A stretch of 64,000 bases of DNA. Origin: Ascaphus truei. Taxonomy: Eukaryota; Chordata; Amphibia; Anura; Ascaphidae. A program made the translations under genes and the position numbers. Below, in pieces: positions 45,000 through 55,795 of the stretch. Numbering within the stretch: position 1 is the first letter of the stretch; each line of letters begins with the position of its first letter. Under the pieces are notes generated by a model. That model was not told the origin of the DNA, ran no database searches, and was given only the letters and a program-made list of their open reading frames with translations. The DNA is taken from the NCBI GenBank assembly GCA_036426205.1, contig WSYH01002496.1, positions 1 through 64,000 on the forward strand, given 5' to 3'.

Positions 45000-46110
45000 G
45001 TTCCATAGACACAACCCTTGAAGAGAAGAGGGCGGTCCACCGTATCAAATGCTGCAGAGAGGTTGATTAATATGAGCAGAGTGTAATGACCTTTGTCTTT
45101 GGCAGCATGGAGGTCATTGGTCTAGGAAATAATAGGTGGTGAGAAAATGGAGCAAGCGAGAGAATACAAAATGTTCAAGGCATTTAAAGGCAAAAGGCAG
45201 GAGGGAGACAGGACAATTGTTAGCAAGACAGGTAGGGTCAAGCTTCCTGTTTTTGAGTAATGGTATAACAGATGCATGTTTGAAGGAGGAGGGTAAGGTA
45301 CCAGAGAGGAGGGAGGAGTTAAAAATGTGTGTGAGCATAGGGATTACAGTAAGAGCCAGAGATTTTAGGAGATGGGAGGAAATGGGGTCAAGAGGACAGA
45401 TGGTAGAGGGAGAAGAGGAGATCAGCAATGATACATCCTCCTCTGTGACAGCGGAAAAAGAGTTGAGGAAGGCAGGAGGAGCATTAAGAAGAGGTGTTGG
45501 GTGGGAGTAGGATACAGAGGGGATGTCCTGACGTATGGATTCCACCTTTTCCTTGAAATAGTCAGCAAAGTCCTGAGGTGAGATGGAGGAAGAAAAAAAG
45601 ACAGCAGAGGGTGGTCTGAGTAGGGAGTCAGAGACAGAGAAGAGTCGGTGTGGGTTAGACTTGTGTGTGTTGATTAATGAAGAAAAGTAGGTTTGTTTAG
45701 CCTGAGAGAGGGCAAAGTTGAAACAGGATAGCATAAATTTGTAGTGAAGGAACTCTGCGAGAGTGTGAGATTTCCTGCAGCGGCTTTCAGAGGAACGACT
45801 TCAGGAACCGGACCATCCGCGTGTCGAAATTTAGCCAGGATCTGGGGTTAGAAGGGCGAAAACGATAGAGAGAAAGCGGGGCAAGTAGATCAAGAGAGGA
45901 GGATAGGGCTATGTTGTAGTTCCTGACCAAGTTGTCAGGGTCTGCAGCAGAGCTGAGTGATGAGAGGAAGGAGCGTAAAGTGAATTCAAAAGCTGGTAGG
46001 TTAATAGAGTTCAGGTCTCTGCAGAAATGAGGGGTAGATGGAAGTGGAGAAGTGAGAGAGAAATGAGATGATGGGCAGAGAGAGGAAAAGGGGAAATGGA
46101 GAACTCAGAG
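45000..46110 (-). pseudogene. CR1/L2-like LINE reverse transcriptase fragment
   Basis: On the minus strand the sense can be followed from PAFEFTLRSFLSSL and LYRFRPSNPRSW (about 45990-45820) into the 206-codon frame 45734-45114: FADYFKEKVESIRQ, CPLDPISSHLLKSL, LTHIFNSSLLSGTLPSSFKHASVIPLLK and NCPVSLLPFAFKCLEHFVFSRLL. A break follows, then [24 protein letters not shown] near 45060. These are RT motifs of jockey/CR1/L2-type LINEs. The catalytic YADD region and the 3' end are missing. The same subfamily recurs at 55796-57300. Confidence 0.85.
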
Positions 46111-47056
46111 AGAGTTTGAGTTTATGAGCATATGAGTTTCAACCAGGTCCCATAGAAACATGCGTACCACACAGTGTAATTCATGTACTGTTTTTCGTCT
46201 CGATTATTAATATACAACATATTCTCTTTACGGGTGAAAATGTCCAAGAGCCAGCCAGCCCGAAGAAGATGCCAATTGAAGAAGATTGTACATTTGGAAG
46301 AAGAGCAAATAAATTTGTATTATTATATTTTTCACAGTCATTTACTGGAATCTAATTAAAAAATATATTTCATATTTTAAAATACTTTTAACTCATCTGA
46401 AGTTCTTAGGGGGAAATAAGTAGTGGATTACTCGAATTGTATTCATCAGCTTCGGATTTCTCTAATTGTATTCTACATTTAAATACATCGTATTGAACAA
46501 AATGAACGGAAGGGACTTGTTACATTGCACACTAGCACCTACTATCATTTCTGTGGAGTATTACAACCAATGCTAAAACTGAATGTTCCTGCTAATGGTT
46601 GCTATAGGAACAAAAATACTTGTTACATTAGAATAAAAAATGTCTTTAAAATTGTTTTATTTTTTTAAATGCTACATGTATTTTCTCATAGTACAGAACT
46701 GATTTATTTAAAAAAAAAAAAACCTACACATGTACGATATTGCTTGAACTGCAGTTTTAATATGTCATCTGATTAGGGGCCGTTGTCCTAGCATCCATAT
46801 TCTGTCAGTTCTCATAGCAATAAAGTATTAGCACACATTTTCCTTTATTTATGCCAAGATTGACAATACTTACCCAAAAGACATAAATAATTGGGCTCTG
46901 CCAGTCGGGAGAACTTTGTGGATTGGTTTAAAATGTTGTACAGTTCTGTCGGCTCACACAACACCATCCGCTCCATTGTTGTACTGAGGCAAAAAGGAAA
47001 TAGAGACAGCTTCTTACAAACAGGGTTTTCAGTGGAAGAGCATTTTTAAGATCATG
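46111..47056. other. Noncoding AT-rich stretch with a truncated TTAA-type MITE
   Basis: 46660-46763 matches the right end of the MITE at 34339-34763 (CAGAACTGATTTATT..., ending TTGAACTGCAGTTTTAA), but its left end is not recognisable. The rest has no supported feature. Confidence 0.45.
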
Positions 47057-47570
47057 TGGCTTATGCTGAGTCCCCGGTGGTGATGGCGACGCGCGTGTGC
47101 CGCACACCAGACACTCACCTCAATCAGGCAGGCCCCAGTGGGTTCTGTTGTCTTGACTCACGAAGCGCGATGGCGCGTCAGCCAGCAGGAAATACACGAA
47201 TTTTGTCTTCCCATGCTGTGACGCGGTCATGTGGTGTTCATGTAGCCAATGGCAGCGGGGAGGGAGCAACTTTCCCATGTTTTGCAAAGGGGGATTTAGC
47301 TGTCAACCTGAGAGAGGTCCGGTAACAGAGTGAGAATGGAGGGACCTCACCTTAGTGCAGCCCCTGCAGGGAGTCTTGTATGAGGAGAGTTGATTATCCA
47401 TTCCAAGCCAAAGCTCTGAAAACAGAGGGATTCCCCCTCCCCCGGCTACGACCCCCCCTGTTTTGGCCACGACACCCGCACCTCCCATCGCTCCCAACAG
47501 ACCGCGGCTTTAAGCTGTGCACGCGACGCCAGGCGCGCGTGCAGCAGCCAACACTGGGGCCGTAGCCATA
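47057..47570. other. GC-rich noncoding segment, possibly a MITE
   Basis: CpG-rich, with roughly inverse-looking ends (GGCTTATGCTGAGTCCCC on the left, CACTGGGGCCGTAGCC on the right). No gene and no clear target duplication. It could be mistaken for a CpG-island promoter. Confidence 0.3.
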
Positions 47571-47724
47571 CGTAGAAAGACATCAGTCAGACAAATATGT
47601 ATATAAGGAAGGAGAACTCACACTTTATGTACCATAGTGCTATGGGTGCTGTTTGAGACTGAGGGGATCCAGGCAATCTATAAAGGATACTGTGGAAAAA
47701 GAATAGAACATTCTCATGGACTTT

Positions 47725-47863
47725 CTTCAAATAGAAATTGTGGTTTATGTTTTACAGATCGACGCTTCAGTCTGAACCGTGAACTTTTCTTGTGACTTGA
47801 AAGTTCCCCGGTTGGGAACAAAACGTAAATCTGTCAAAAATAAACCACAATTTCTATTTGAAG
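47725..47863. repeat. Perfect 24-bp inverted repeats
   Basis: 47725-47748 and 47840-47863 are exact reverse complements (arms with ATAGAAATTGTGGTTTA). They enclose 91 bases that include GTTCCCCGGTTGGGAAC, which is itself self-complementary. Confidence 0.85.
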
Positions 47864-47922
47864 CAAGTTAATGTGAGTGCCCTCTTCTGTGTCCATAGTA
47901 TACTAATCAGACAAATATTCCA

Positions 47923-48417
47923 TATTATAGGCTAAAGCAGTAAAATTCAGGCATTATTGAAAACCCTGCTCTCTGATTGGTTAAAATTCCGGGCATTATC
48001 CAATCAGTAATGCCCGGAATTTTAGCAGCTTGCAAAGTGCAGTTTTCAATGTGTTTATTTCCAGCCAATCAGCTTTCAGAACAGCTGAGACAGGGCAGGG
48101 GATTGGTTACAATGAAGTAACAGCTCAGAGACAGGGCAGGGGATTGGTTACAATGAAGAAACAGCCTCTTCCCAAGCTGACAGATTTTCTGAGCAGATTC
48201 AGTTGAATATGGGGGAAAGGGGGGGGGGGGGGGGGGGAGTCTGCAAGAGTAAGTGGCTGTCTGCAGTTTCTTTGTGGCTGCAGTTTGTGTGTGAGTGTGT
48301 GTCGGTAGCAGTGTGTATGTGCTGTTGTGTTGTATATCTGTGTAGAGGTGCTGTGTGTGTGTGTGTATGTCAGTGTCAACAGCAGTGTTTATGGGTGTAG
48401 CAGTTGTGTGTGTAGCA

Positions 48418-48460
<43 letters not shown>

Positions 48461-48854
48461 GTGCAGTGTTGTGTGTGTGTGTGTGTTGTGTGTGTGTGTT
48501 GTGTGTGTGTTGTGTGTGTGTGGTGTGTGTGTGTGTGTGTGTGTGGTGTGTGTTGTGGTGTTGTGTGTGTGTGTGTGTGTGTGTGGTAGAGTGCAGTGTT
48601 GTGGTGTAGAGGTGCTGTGTTGTGTATAGGTATAGTGTTGTGTGTGTGTGTGTGTATGGGGGGGGTGTGTGTGTAGAGGTGCAGTGTTGTGTGTGTGTGT
48701 GTATGGGGTATTGTAGAGGTGCTGTTTTGTGCTGTGTTTGTGTGTAGAGGTGAGTGGGGGAGAGTGCAAAGTTTAGTAAGTGGCTGCATTTTTTATTGTG
48801 GCTGCAGTGTGTGTGTGTGTGTGTGTGTGTTTGTGCTGTTGTATGTGTAGCAGC

Positions 48855-48906
<52 letters not shown>

Positions 48907-48939
48907 CAGCTACTGTGTGTGTGTGTGTGTATAGAGCTC

Positions 48940-48977
<38 letters not shown>

Positions 48978-49039
48978 CAGCAGCAGTGTTTATGGGTGTA
49001 GCACGTGTGTGCAGCAGCAGAGTTTGTGTGTGTTGAGCT

Positions 49040-49074
<35 letters not shown>

Positions 49075-49233
49075 ACAGAGGGGGCGGCAGTGTGTGTGGA
49101 TATAGATATCTGCAGTGTAAGCGTATATAGAGGTGGTTTCATGTATTTACCATTTTATTTTAATAAAAAAATCTATTTAACTATACAAAAGTGTCTATTA
49201 TTTATGAAATAAGCCTACATTTAGCCTATAATA
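47923..49233. repeat. Element with 14-bp inverted ends and a GT-rich core
   Basis: TATTATAGGCTAAA at 47923-47936 is repeated inverted at 49220-49233. Inside are a 17-bp hairpin (47982-47998 with 48008-48024), a 41-bp tandem duplication (48087-48168), a poly-G run near 48220 and long GT repeats. It looks like one non-autonomous element whose interior has expanded, though the ends could also be a chance pair. Confidence 0.5.
48280..49075. repeat. (GT)n / (CA)n microsatellite cluster
   Basis: Multiple pure GT runs (for example 48421-48455 and 48860-48905) are joined by GTAGAGGTGCAGTGTT- and GTAGCAGCAGT-like spacers that themselves recur. The open frames over it are compositional. Confidence 0.95.
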
Positions 49234-49248
49234 GTAATAATCACCCCA

Positions 49249-49359
49249 GAACAGGGCATTACTGGCCAATAATGCCCTGGCTGGGTTAAAGTCCCTCGGC
49301 TTCGCCTTGGGCCTTCAACTCTTCCAGCCAGGGCATTATTGGCCAGTAATGCCCTGTTC
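49249..49359. repeat. Perfect 36-bp inverted repeat (foldback)
   Basis: 49249-49284 and 49324-49359 are exact reverse complements containing CAGGGCATTACTGGCC, with a 39-base spacer. The outer flanks continue the symmetry imperfectly (AATAATC...GATTATT). The spacer has its own small stem around GGCTTCGCC. Confidence 0.88.
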
Positions 49360-49379
49360 TTCGGGGATTATTACTTAAA

Positions 49380-49770
49380 TAATACTGCTCAACACTTTGT
49401 TGTTTAAAAGCCACATATCCTTTTAATTTAATTTCAACCTGCATTCAAATTGTTTTTTTCTTCAACATAAATGGTTGAATCTTCATAATAACTTTAGATA
49501 ACCTAGAACATTTAGTTTTTTTAATTTCTTAATCTCTTGCTTATTTTGCCATAGTTTTGTCCCAGTTTTACCAGCTGTATGATACATACATAGGTTCATA
49601 TTTACTACACTGGTATTCCACAATACACCTTACAACCTTTTTAAATAAAAGGGGGCGGAACTAGGTGTCTTATGGAATATAGGCCGTTATACCTTGGTCC
49701 AAAAAGCTGCATCCATGCCCATCCCATGTAGAAATTTCACCACGTCCTAATCAACATTTGTGCATGCTAA
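49380..49770. other. Noncoding AT-rich stretch
   Basis: No supported feature before the MITE at 49771. Confidence 0.4.
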
Positions 49771-50049
49771 GGCTTGTTATATAGTAGGCGCTAGTGCGTG
49801 CGTGTTTAGTTGGTAGGCTGCAAGCGGTGACGCGCACGGTTAGGGGGCGTGGCTGATGTCACAGCGTTAGGACGTGCTGTGATTGGTTCGCGGCGTGGCA
49901 GCAGCGCGAAAATACAATTTGATTGTATTTCCCTGGTCTGCTGCGCCACCGCTCATGGCCGTGCACGCGTCCCTAGTATAGAAACGTCTGGCTAAACACA
50001 GCCAATTCTAATTGACGCGCACAGTAGCGCACACACTATATTACAGGCC
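49771..50049. mobile_element. PIF/Harbinger-like MITE, TAA target duplication
   Basis: Inverted ends GGCTTGTTATATAGT (left) and ACTATATTACAGGCC (right) pair with two mismatches. TAA flanks both sides (49768-49770 and 50050-50052). A GGC-type terminus and a TWA target are what PIF/Harbinger elements show. The GC-rich interior is noncoding. Confidence 0.7.
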
Positions 50050-50274
50050 TAATTAATATAGCTATTAAAGGTGCGGTCATACACCAAATTGAACTGACAG
50101 CAATCTGTTTACTGGGATCAAAACTAGGTGATTGATGCATTTAAAAAACAAACAAGTATTTTCAAAATCATTGTTGAGTATTTTTGCATTTTGTGACCAC
50201 CTATAGAAATGGAATCAACGCTCTCCTATTGTAACAGGTAGTGAACTCAGGTGCAGTGGGGTGAATACATATAT

Positions 50275-50884
50275 ATGAGACAAAAGTTAACGCTAGAACC
50301 CCAATATCTGCACTCAAAGTATGATGTAAATAACCATGGTGGTTGGGGTATACAATAACCCACTATAGGAGAAATGGATCTCCTCAAATCGACACATCAA
50401 GGTGAGTATTGTTCTCACTAATACACTAAAATAACAAAATTGTATTTCAATACTTCACAACAACGTTTAAAAAAAAATATATATACATATAAATGGTTAA
50501 AAGTCCCCAGGCAGGCGGTTAATGATAGGTATAGCGATGGATAAATAGTCCAGTCTATGCTATAGCGCTAACTCAAAATATTGTCTTAAGCAGTATCACT
50601 CTGTTTATTCAATAGTGAGAAGAACCACTATGTCTAGATGTTATATGGAGTAATAGACATATCTTGAGTAGCACACTATCAGATCAATGCTGCTGTTAGT
50701 GGCAGCACTGTTCATTAATTCAGCTTGTACTACCTCAAAGCACACCAAGGTATTAATAATGCTTGCTCTAAATAGCAACCTCAAAATTCAAGCCACATAC
50801 AAAAACCACCATGGTTATTTACATCATACTTTGAGTGCAGATATTGGGGTTCTAGCGTTAACTTTAGGTTAACTTTTGTCTCAT
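50275..50884. mobile_element. Foldback element with about 70-bp inverted repeats
   Basis: 50275-50344 is matched in reverse complement by 50804-50884. The right arm has an 11-base extra segment that duplicates part of GTTAAC; otherwise identity looks complete. The roughly 460-bp interior is noncoding. The family is unknown. Confidence 0.8.
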
Positions 50885-51197
50885 ATTTTTGCATTTTCCA
50901 TTGTAATTGGGCTCCTCAATATGATGGGGTGGCCATTACCACTATTGTTTGGTCCACCTTGACAATGAGGTAATGAGAGTTAACCACGTCCTCTCCCCTG
51001 CCGTACGATCGGCCCTGATGTGGAGCAGGATAAGGAGCAGATAAGGCAGAGCTAAGGGCAGTAAATCCTACTTCATACCTCGTTACAATATTTATAAACA
51101 TTGCAAGAATTTTTTTTTTTTAAAGGGTAATATGTATAAATACATACACACCTTCTAATTCTTTTTTTTTTATTGAGGCCAGAAAAAAAAGGACACA
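50885..51197. other. Noncoding stretch before the Helitron
   Basis: Ends in T-runs near 51110 and 51165. No gene seen. Confidence 0.4.
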
Positions 51198-51838
51198 TCT
51201 TATACTATATAATTGAAAGCACTGTATGCCTGCCTGCCTGGATGTCCGGTGTTCCTAGGGGAAATCTCATTGGTCCCTTGGCCCGCCCCCGCACACCTCT
51301 CATTGGCCTGAGGCGGAATGACGGGCCAAAGGACACACAGGGACACACACACACACACACACACACAGGGACACACACACACACACACGGACGGGGACAC
51401 ACACACACAATCCCCTCCCGGTGCCCCTCACTCTCCCCCGTCAGCTGGACCGCACCTCAACTTCCACACCCCCCCCCCCCACCCTCCCTGTGCCCGAACT
51501 TACCCGGAGTCCCGGTACACACACACACACACACACACATTCCCACCCCCACCCCCCCCCCCAACCTCACACACACCTCACCCCCCCCCCCCCCCCCCCA
51601 AGCTTATCCCCCCCAAGCTCACACCCCGGCGCCGCTACAGTCAGCGGGGGAGCGGAGCGAGCGCCCGGGACACACGCGGGGGAGCGGCCACAACACGCGG
51701 CCTCCCGCCTCACATCCACGTGGGAGCGGCCGGATGAGTGAGGCAGCGGCCGGAACAGTGAGGCAGCGGCAGGATGAGTGAGGCAGCGGCAGGACGGGTG
51801 AACTCCCCCCCCCCCTCCACATGCTACGTGCTGCTCTT

Positions 51839-51996
51839 GCCCCTCCGCTCCCGGCTCCCCCCTTTCACCGCGTGACAGGCCGCGGGACGTGAGATGGGAG
51901 GGGGGATGCCCCTCCGCTCCCGGCTCCCCCCTGTCACCGCGTGACAGGCCGCGGGACGTGAGATGGGAGGGGGGATGCCCCTCCGCTCCCGGCTTC
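51839..51996. repeat. 69-bp tandem repeat inside the Helitron
   Basis: Copies start at 51839, 51908 and (partial) 51977, each beginning GCCCCTCCGCTCCCGGCT. Two are almost identical. Just upstream (51737-51800), a roughly 20-bp unit GTGAGGCAGCGGC repeats about four times. Confidence 0.85.
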
Positions 51997-52289
51997 ACCT
52001 TCTCCCCACCGTTGTCCCCGCTGCCTGCGCAGGAGGAGGGGGGGGGAGCGGGTGTTGGTGCTGGTGTGTAATTGTGTGAGACTGTGTGTGAGTGTCTGTG
52101 ACTGTGTGTAAGTGTGTGTAAGTGTCTTTGACTGTGTGAAACTGTGTGTAAGTGTTTCACAGTGTGAGAGTGTGTGAGTGTGTGAGTGTGTGTAAGTCTG
52201 TGTAAGTGTCTATGACTGTGTGAAACTGTTTGAAACTGAAAGTGTGTGTGACTGTGTGTGAGTGTGTGTAACTGTCTGTGATTGTCTGT

Positions 52290-52325
<36 letters not shown>

Positions 52326-52819
52326 TGCACTGTGCAGTGTGAGCAATGAGCAGTGTGTCAGTGTGTGCATTGTGTGTGCAGTGTGCAGTGTGTGTCAGTG
52401 TGAGCAGTGTGTGTGCAGTGTGAGCAATGAGCAGTGTGTCAGTGTGTGCAGTGTGACCAATGAGCAGTGTGTGTCAGTCTGAGCAATGTGTGTGCAGTGT
52501 GCAGTTTGACCATTGAGCAGTGTGTGTGCAGTATGCAGTGTGTGTCAGTGTGTGTCAGTGTGAGCAGTGTGTGTGCAGTGTGCAGTGTCAGTGTGAGCAA
52601 TGAGCTGTGTATGTGTGTGTGTGCAGTGTGAGCAGTGAGCAGTGTGTGTGCAGTGTGCAGTGTGTGTCAGTGTGACCAGTGTGTGTCACTGTGAGCTGTG
52701 TGTGCGCAGTGTGCGTCAGTGCGACCAATGAGCAGTGTGTGTGCAGTGTGCAGTGTGTGTGTGCAGTGTGCAGTGTGAACAATGAGCAGTGTGTGTCAGT
52801 GTGAGCACGGTTCACATCC

Positions 52820-52845
52820 CGGGCAACGCCGGGTCTCTCAGCTAG
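52820..52845 (+). terminator. Helitron 3' hairpin and CTAG terminus
   Basis: The stem CCCGG/CCGGG with a short loop, eight spacer bases and terminal CTAG form the rolling-circle replication stop of Helitrons. It is not a transcription terminator. Confidence 0.8.
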
Positions 52846-53640
52846 TATAGTATACAAGTATAAAATACAGCAACATAGATCAAACTAACACAATATTATC
52901 AAACTGTAATTATATGGTGTGACAAACATAATCCTTTTGCTGCCAAAGAGGGTGGTGCTGCACTCTCTGTAAGCAAAGGGGTTAAATCATATGCATCACT
53001 ATTGTGTTATGCATAGAATCTAGCCACTGATGAGTGATCAAATGGTATACGCATGATTGATTCCAATTTAAAATTATTTTTGGACTGCAGGATTAGAGAA
53101 CAGTACATTTATGACTATATGAAATAATTATTTTACTATACTGTACTAATTTTGTTCTATACCACTACTCCACTACGGGGAGTTGTAATTGTTTTTTTTA
53201 AATGATATTTAGTATTAATTATTTGATGTTAATAAAATGTATTATTTTGGTCCTTATTTTACCTACCCCTCACTGGTTATGCTATTGACCTATAGGAGGT
53301 ATTTACTTTTGGGGCCATTTGTGCCAGAACACTGATTATATTGGCATTGAGTGCATTTTTGTGGGGTCTTTTTCTGACCCTTCTTGGGTTAAATCTGTGC
53401 GCTAAATCATATGCACATCAGAAAAAAAAGATAACATGAGATCCCATAACTATTTGTACTTTACATTCGCTATATTTGCTTTTTTTATTAATGCATCAAT
53501 CATCAAGTTTTAAACTTTCAAATACATCTCTATCTTTGGCTGTTACAAATAAGGTGAGATCAAGATGTAACTGGCCTGGACCCCTCATCCAGAATGATAC
53601 CCCGGCGGGGGTTATTATCAGCCCCTCAGGCCGCACACGG
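52846..53640. other. Noncoding AT-rich stretch
   Basis: No repeat pair or gene signature could be supported. Confidence 0.4.
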
Positions 53641-53664
53641 GCCCCTGCAGCCGGCTTCTTACTT

Positions 53665-53800
53665 ACCTGGGACGGTTGCTAATGACTCAGTTATGGTAAC
53701 CAAGGAAGACGTCACTGAGCCGGCTCCCTCCCTCCCCTCTTTACAAGCGTGTGCGTTCCACTCAACTTCTCAGAGCTCCACCAATCCCGACATAGTCCTT
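53665..53800 (-). promoter_or_regulatory. Candidate minus-strand promoter and first-exon donor
   Basis: On the minus strand CCCAGGTAAGTAAG (donor GT at 53665-53666) is a near-ideal splice donor. About 45 bases upstream in that direction lies TGACGTC (53708-53714 region, CRE-like), and an ATTGG box (CCAAT on the plus strand, about 53782) lies further upstream. Surrounding bases are GC-richer than neighbours. It could be the first exon of a gene transcribed away from mdh2. In mammals STYXL1 lies head-to-head with MDH2, so that gene is a candidate by synteny only. No coding evidence was seen. Confidence 0.25.
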
Positions 53801-55795
53801 GGGAAGGGCAATTCAAGCACTTCTCCACCATCTTTGTTTAGGTCACCCAGCAGCAGAGGCGGAGGAGGCTGGGTTTGCTCTTTTTGCGTTCTGCCTTCGC
53901 AAAAATTGACAGCATGTCACGTGACTACATGTGCCCGGCTCGTCGGACATCTTTGATTTGGGCATACAGCCTGTGTACTGATTTTACCAAGATCAGTGCC
54001 ACACAGATAAATACAGTGAACTATATTTTATTTCCATTCATGTCTGTTAGACAATTACTTCTGGGAGTCAATGACACTTGTTTGGCTTAAATAGGATGAG
54101 AGGCACACATCTTATTTGCATTACAGAACCATTCACATGCAAAACCATCATCATAGTGTATGCCGCAAATGTTTCCATGAAGCCTCTGTTATAGTTTGAC
54201 AATATAATATATTTTGATTAACAACAAGGTTTATTCACTAAAGTAAGATAGTCATTGTTTATGAACGACCAATAATAGCGTACACACTTTATTGAATAAG
54301 CTCCATAGACCGCAGCAGTTTAAATATCTTAGTTACATATCCTCAGACTGTACCCAGTAGCAGGTATTGTACCCATGCTTTATGACTTCTAGCTATATCT
54401 GCCTGTGTGTGCGAGCCATGGAGCGCGGCACTGCCTCTCTATCTTTGGTTGAAGCTTTGAACCTTCAGCTAATCACAACACCTTGCAGATATATGATCGA
54501 TTTGATTATAGATTAGCAGGTTATTGGGAGGTGATCACCACTTGCATTATATGTCTTTAAATGTATTTGTACACACTAATAGAGAGTGTTTTTTTTTGGT
54601 AAAATGATATTTGCATATAATAAATTGAATGTGTTATTGTGCCTTCACAGGTGGTGCTCACTTGCTTGTAAGCTCATGTATACCTGAGTGACCGATGAAC
54701 TAAAGTGTACCTATTTGCCCAATGTTGGCAAGTCTTCTCCGTTAAATTAGGGTGAATTTTGTACTGCAACCCGCTTTTATGTCGTTTGGAGGTTTAAATA
54801 ATTTCACAGGGGGCACTGTGCTAAATAATGAGTGGTATCCCAGCATTATTATTTTTTTTAGCAATATTCAGGTATTTTTGATATGTCACTTAGAGCTATC
54901 AAATCTCCCCCTCATTAAGAAGTGCCGCGTAATGGTAAGTACAACCAGCTCAGCAAGTAGGGCCCTATAGATCTAGTGCATGATACATATGCGTAAAAAA
55001 TAAAAAATACCAGCACATTAAACTTAATACAATATGTTTTTTTTTATATATTATATGAAATGCAGAGATATCACTGTTTTGGTCCCCAGAGTGCCTGTCC
55101 TCAGCTTTCTCTGAGAACCAACATGTCGATATGATTGTATTTCACCTAATATAATTGTATTGCATTCAGTATTGTGTTGGCATTTCTTTATTTCCTCGCG
55201 TACTTTTCTCTTATGGTCTCATGGAATTTAAATGTGTAACATTCATTGAGGGCAGAATTCTGTCAACTTACTATCTGTGGGAACTTCTTGGATCTACTCA
55301 ACCATTACCAAGTTAAGTTAAACATACATATCTCAAATACCATCAGGCTCAACTAATTTCAGACAATCTGTGTGATAAAACAGACCCCTTCCTGGTTGTG
55401 TATTTCCACTTGTTTATTTGCTAGTAGATTTTGGTGTAATAGAGTAAGGTGTGAAGATGGACAAGTCTGGATCATTGTGACGCGTAAATTGGAGTTGGTA
55501 ACAGGTATATAATCTGTAGTTAGGTTAACACCTGATATTATATATCCTTGTTATATACACTACAATCTAAAATATAAATACAAAAAATGTTAACAAAGAA
55601 CCCAAATCATTGATATTTTGCAAATGTAAAATAATAAAAAAAGAATACAATTTTAATCAAAAACGACTCCCTTCAATGATTGAGACGTCATTATATTCTA
55701 TGCGAGCATGGATGCTAAACATGAGTGAGTGATTGGTCACTAATGAAAGATGTTGCAAATCAGTGATACTTTATTATACAGATGTTAATGTGAAA
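53801..55795. other. Noncoding stretch
   Basis: Two kilobases of AT-rich sequence without a supported gene. Only short frames occur, none with a recognisable domain. Dispersed repeats are likely (for example around 55060-55130) but were not identified. Confidence 0.4.

Larger units (their letters stand above)
51198..52845 (+). mobile_element. Non-autonomous Helitron
   Basis: Begins TCTTATACTATATAAT directly after an A (51197) and ends with a GC hairpin CCCGGGCAACGCCGGG (about 52818-52833), eight bases, then CTAG (52842-52845) directly before a T (52846). TC at the 5' end, CTRR at the 3' end, a subterminal hairpin and insertion between A and T are the defining marks of Helitrons, which lack target duplications. 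No Rep/helicase gene is present. The interior is filled with CA repeats, a CpG-rich block, a 69-bp tandem duplication and GTGTGAG/GTGTGCAGT low complexity. Confidence 0.85.

Noticed and set aside
47057..47570. CpG-island promoter of a gene
   Set aside because: The ends look inversely related as in a MITE, and no donor or ATG exon is convincing. Kept only as a low-confidence repeat.
48355..49212. Cys/Val-rich and His/Thr-rich frames in the GT repeats
   Set aside because: Products of (GT)n and (CA)n microsatellites.
51173..52370. Frames of 100-267 codons around the Helitron interior
   Set aside because: CA repeats, GTGAG low complexity and CpG-rich tandem repeats explain them.
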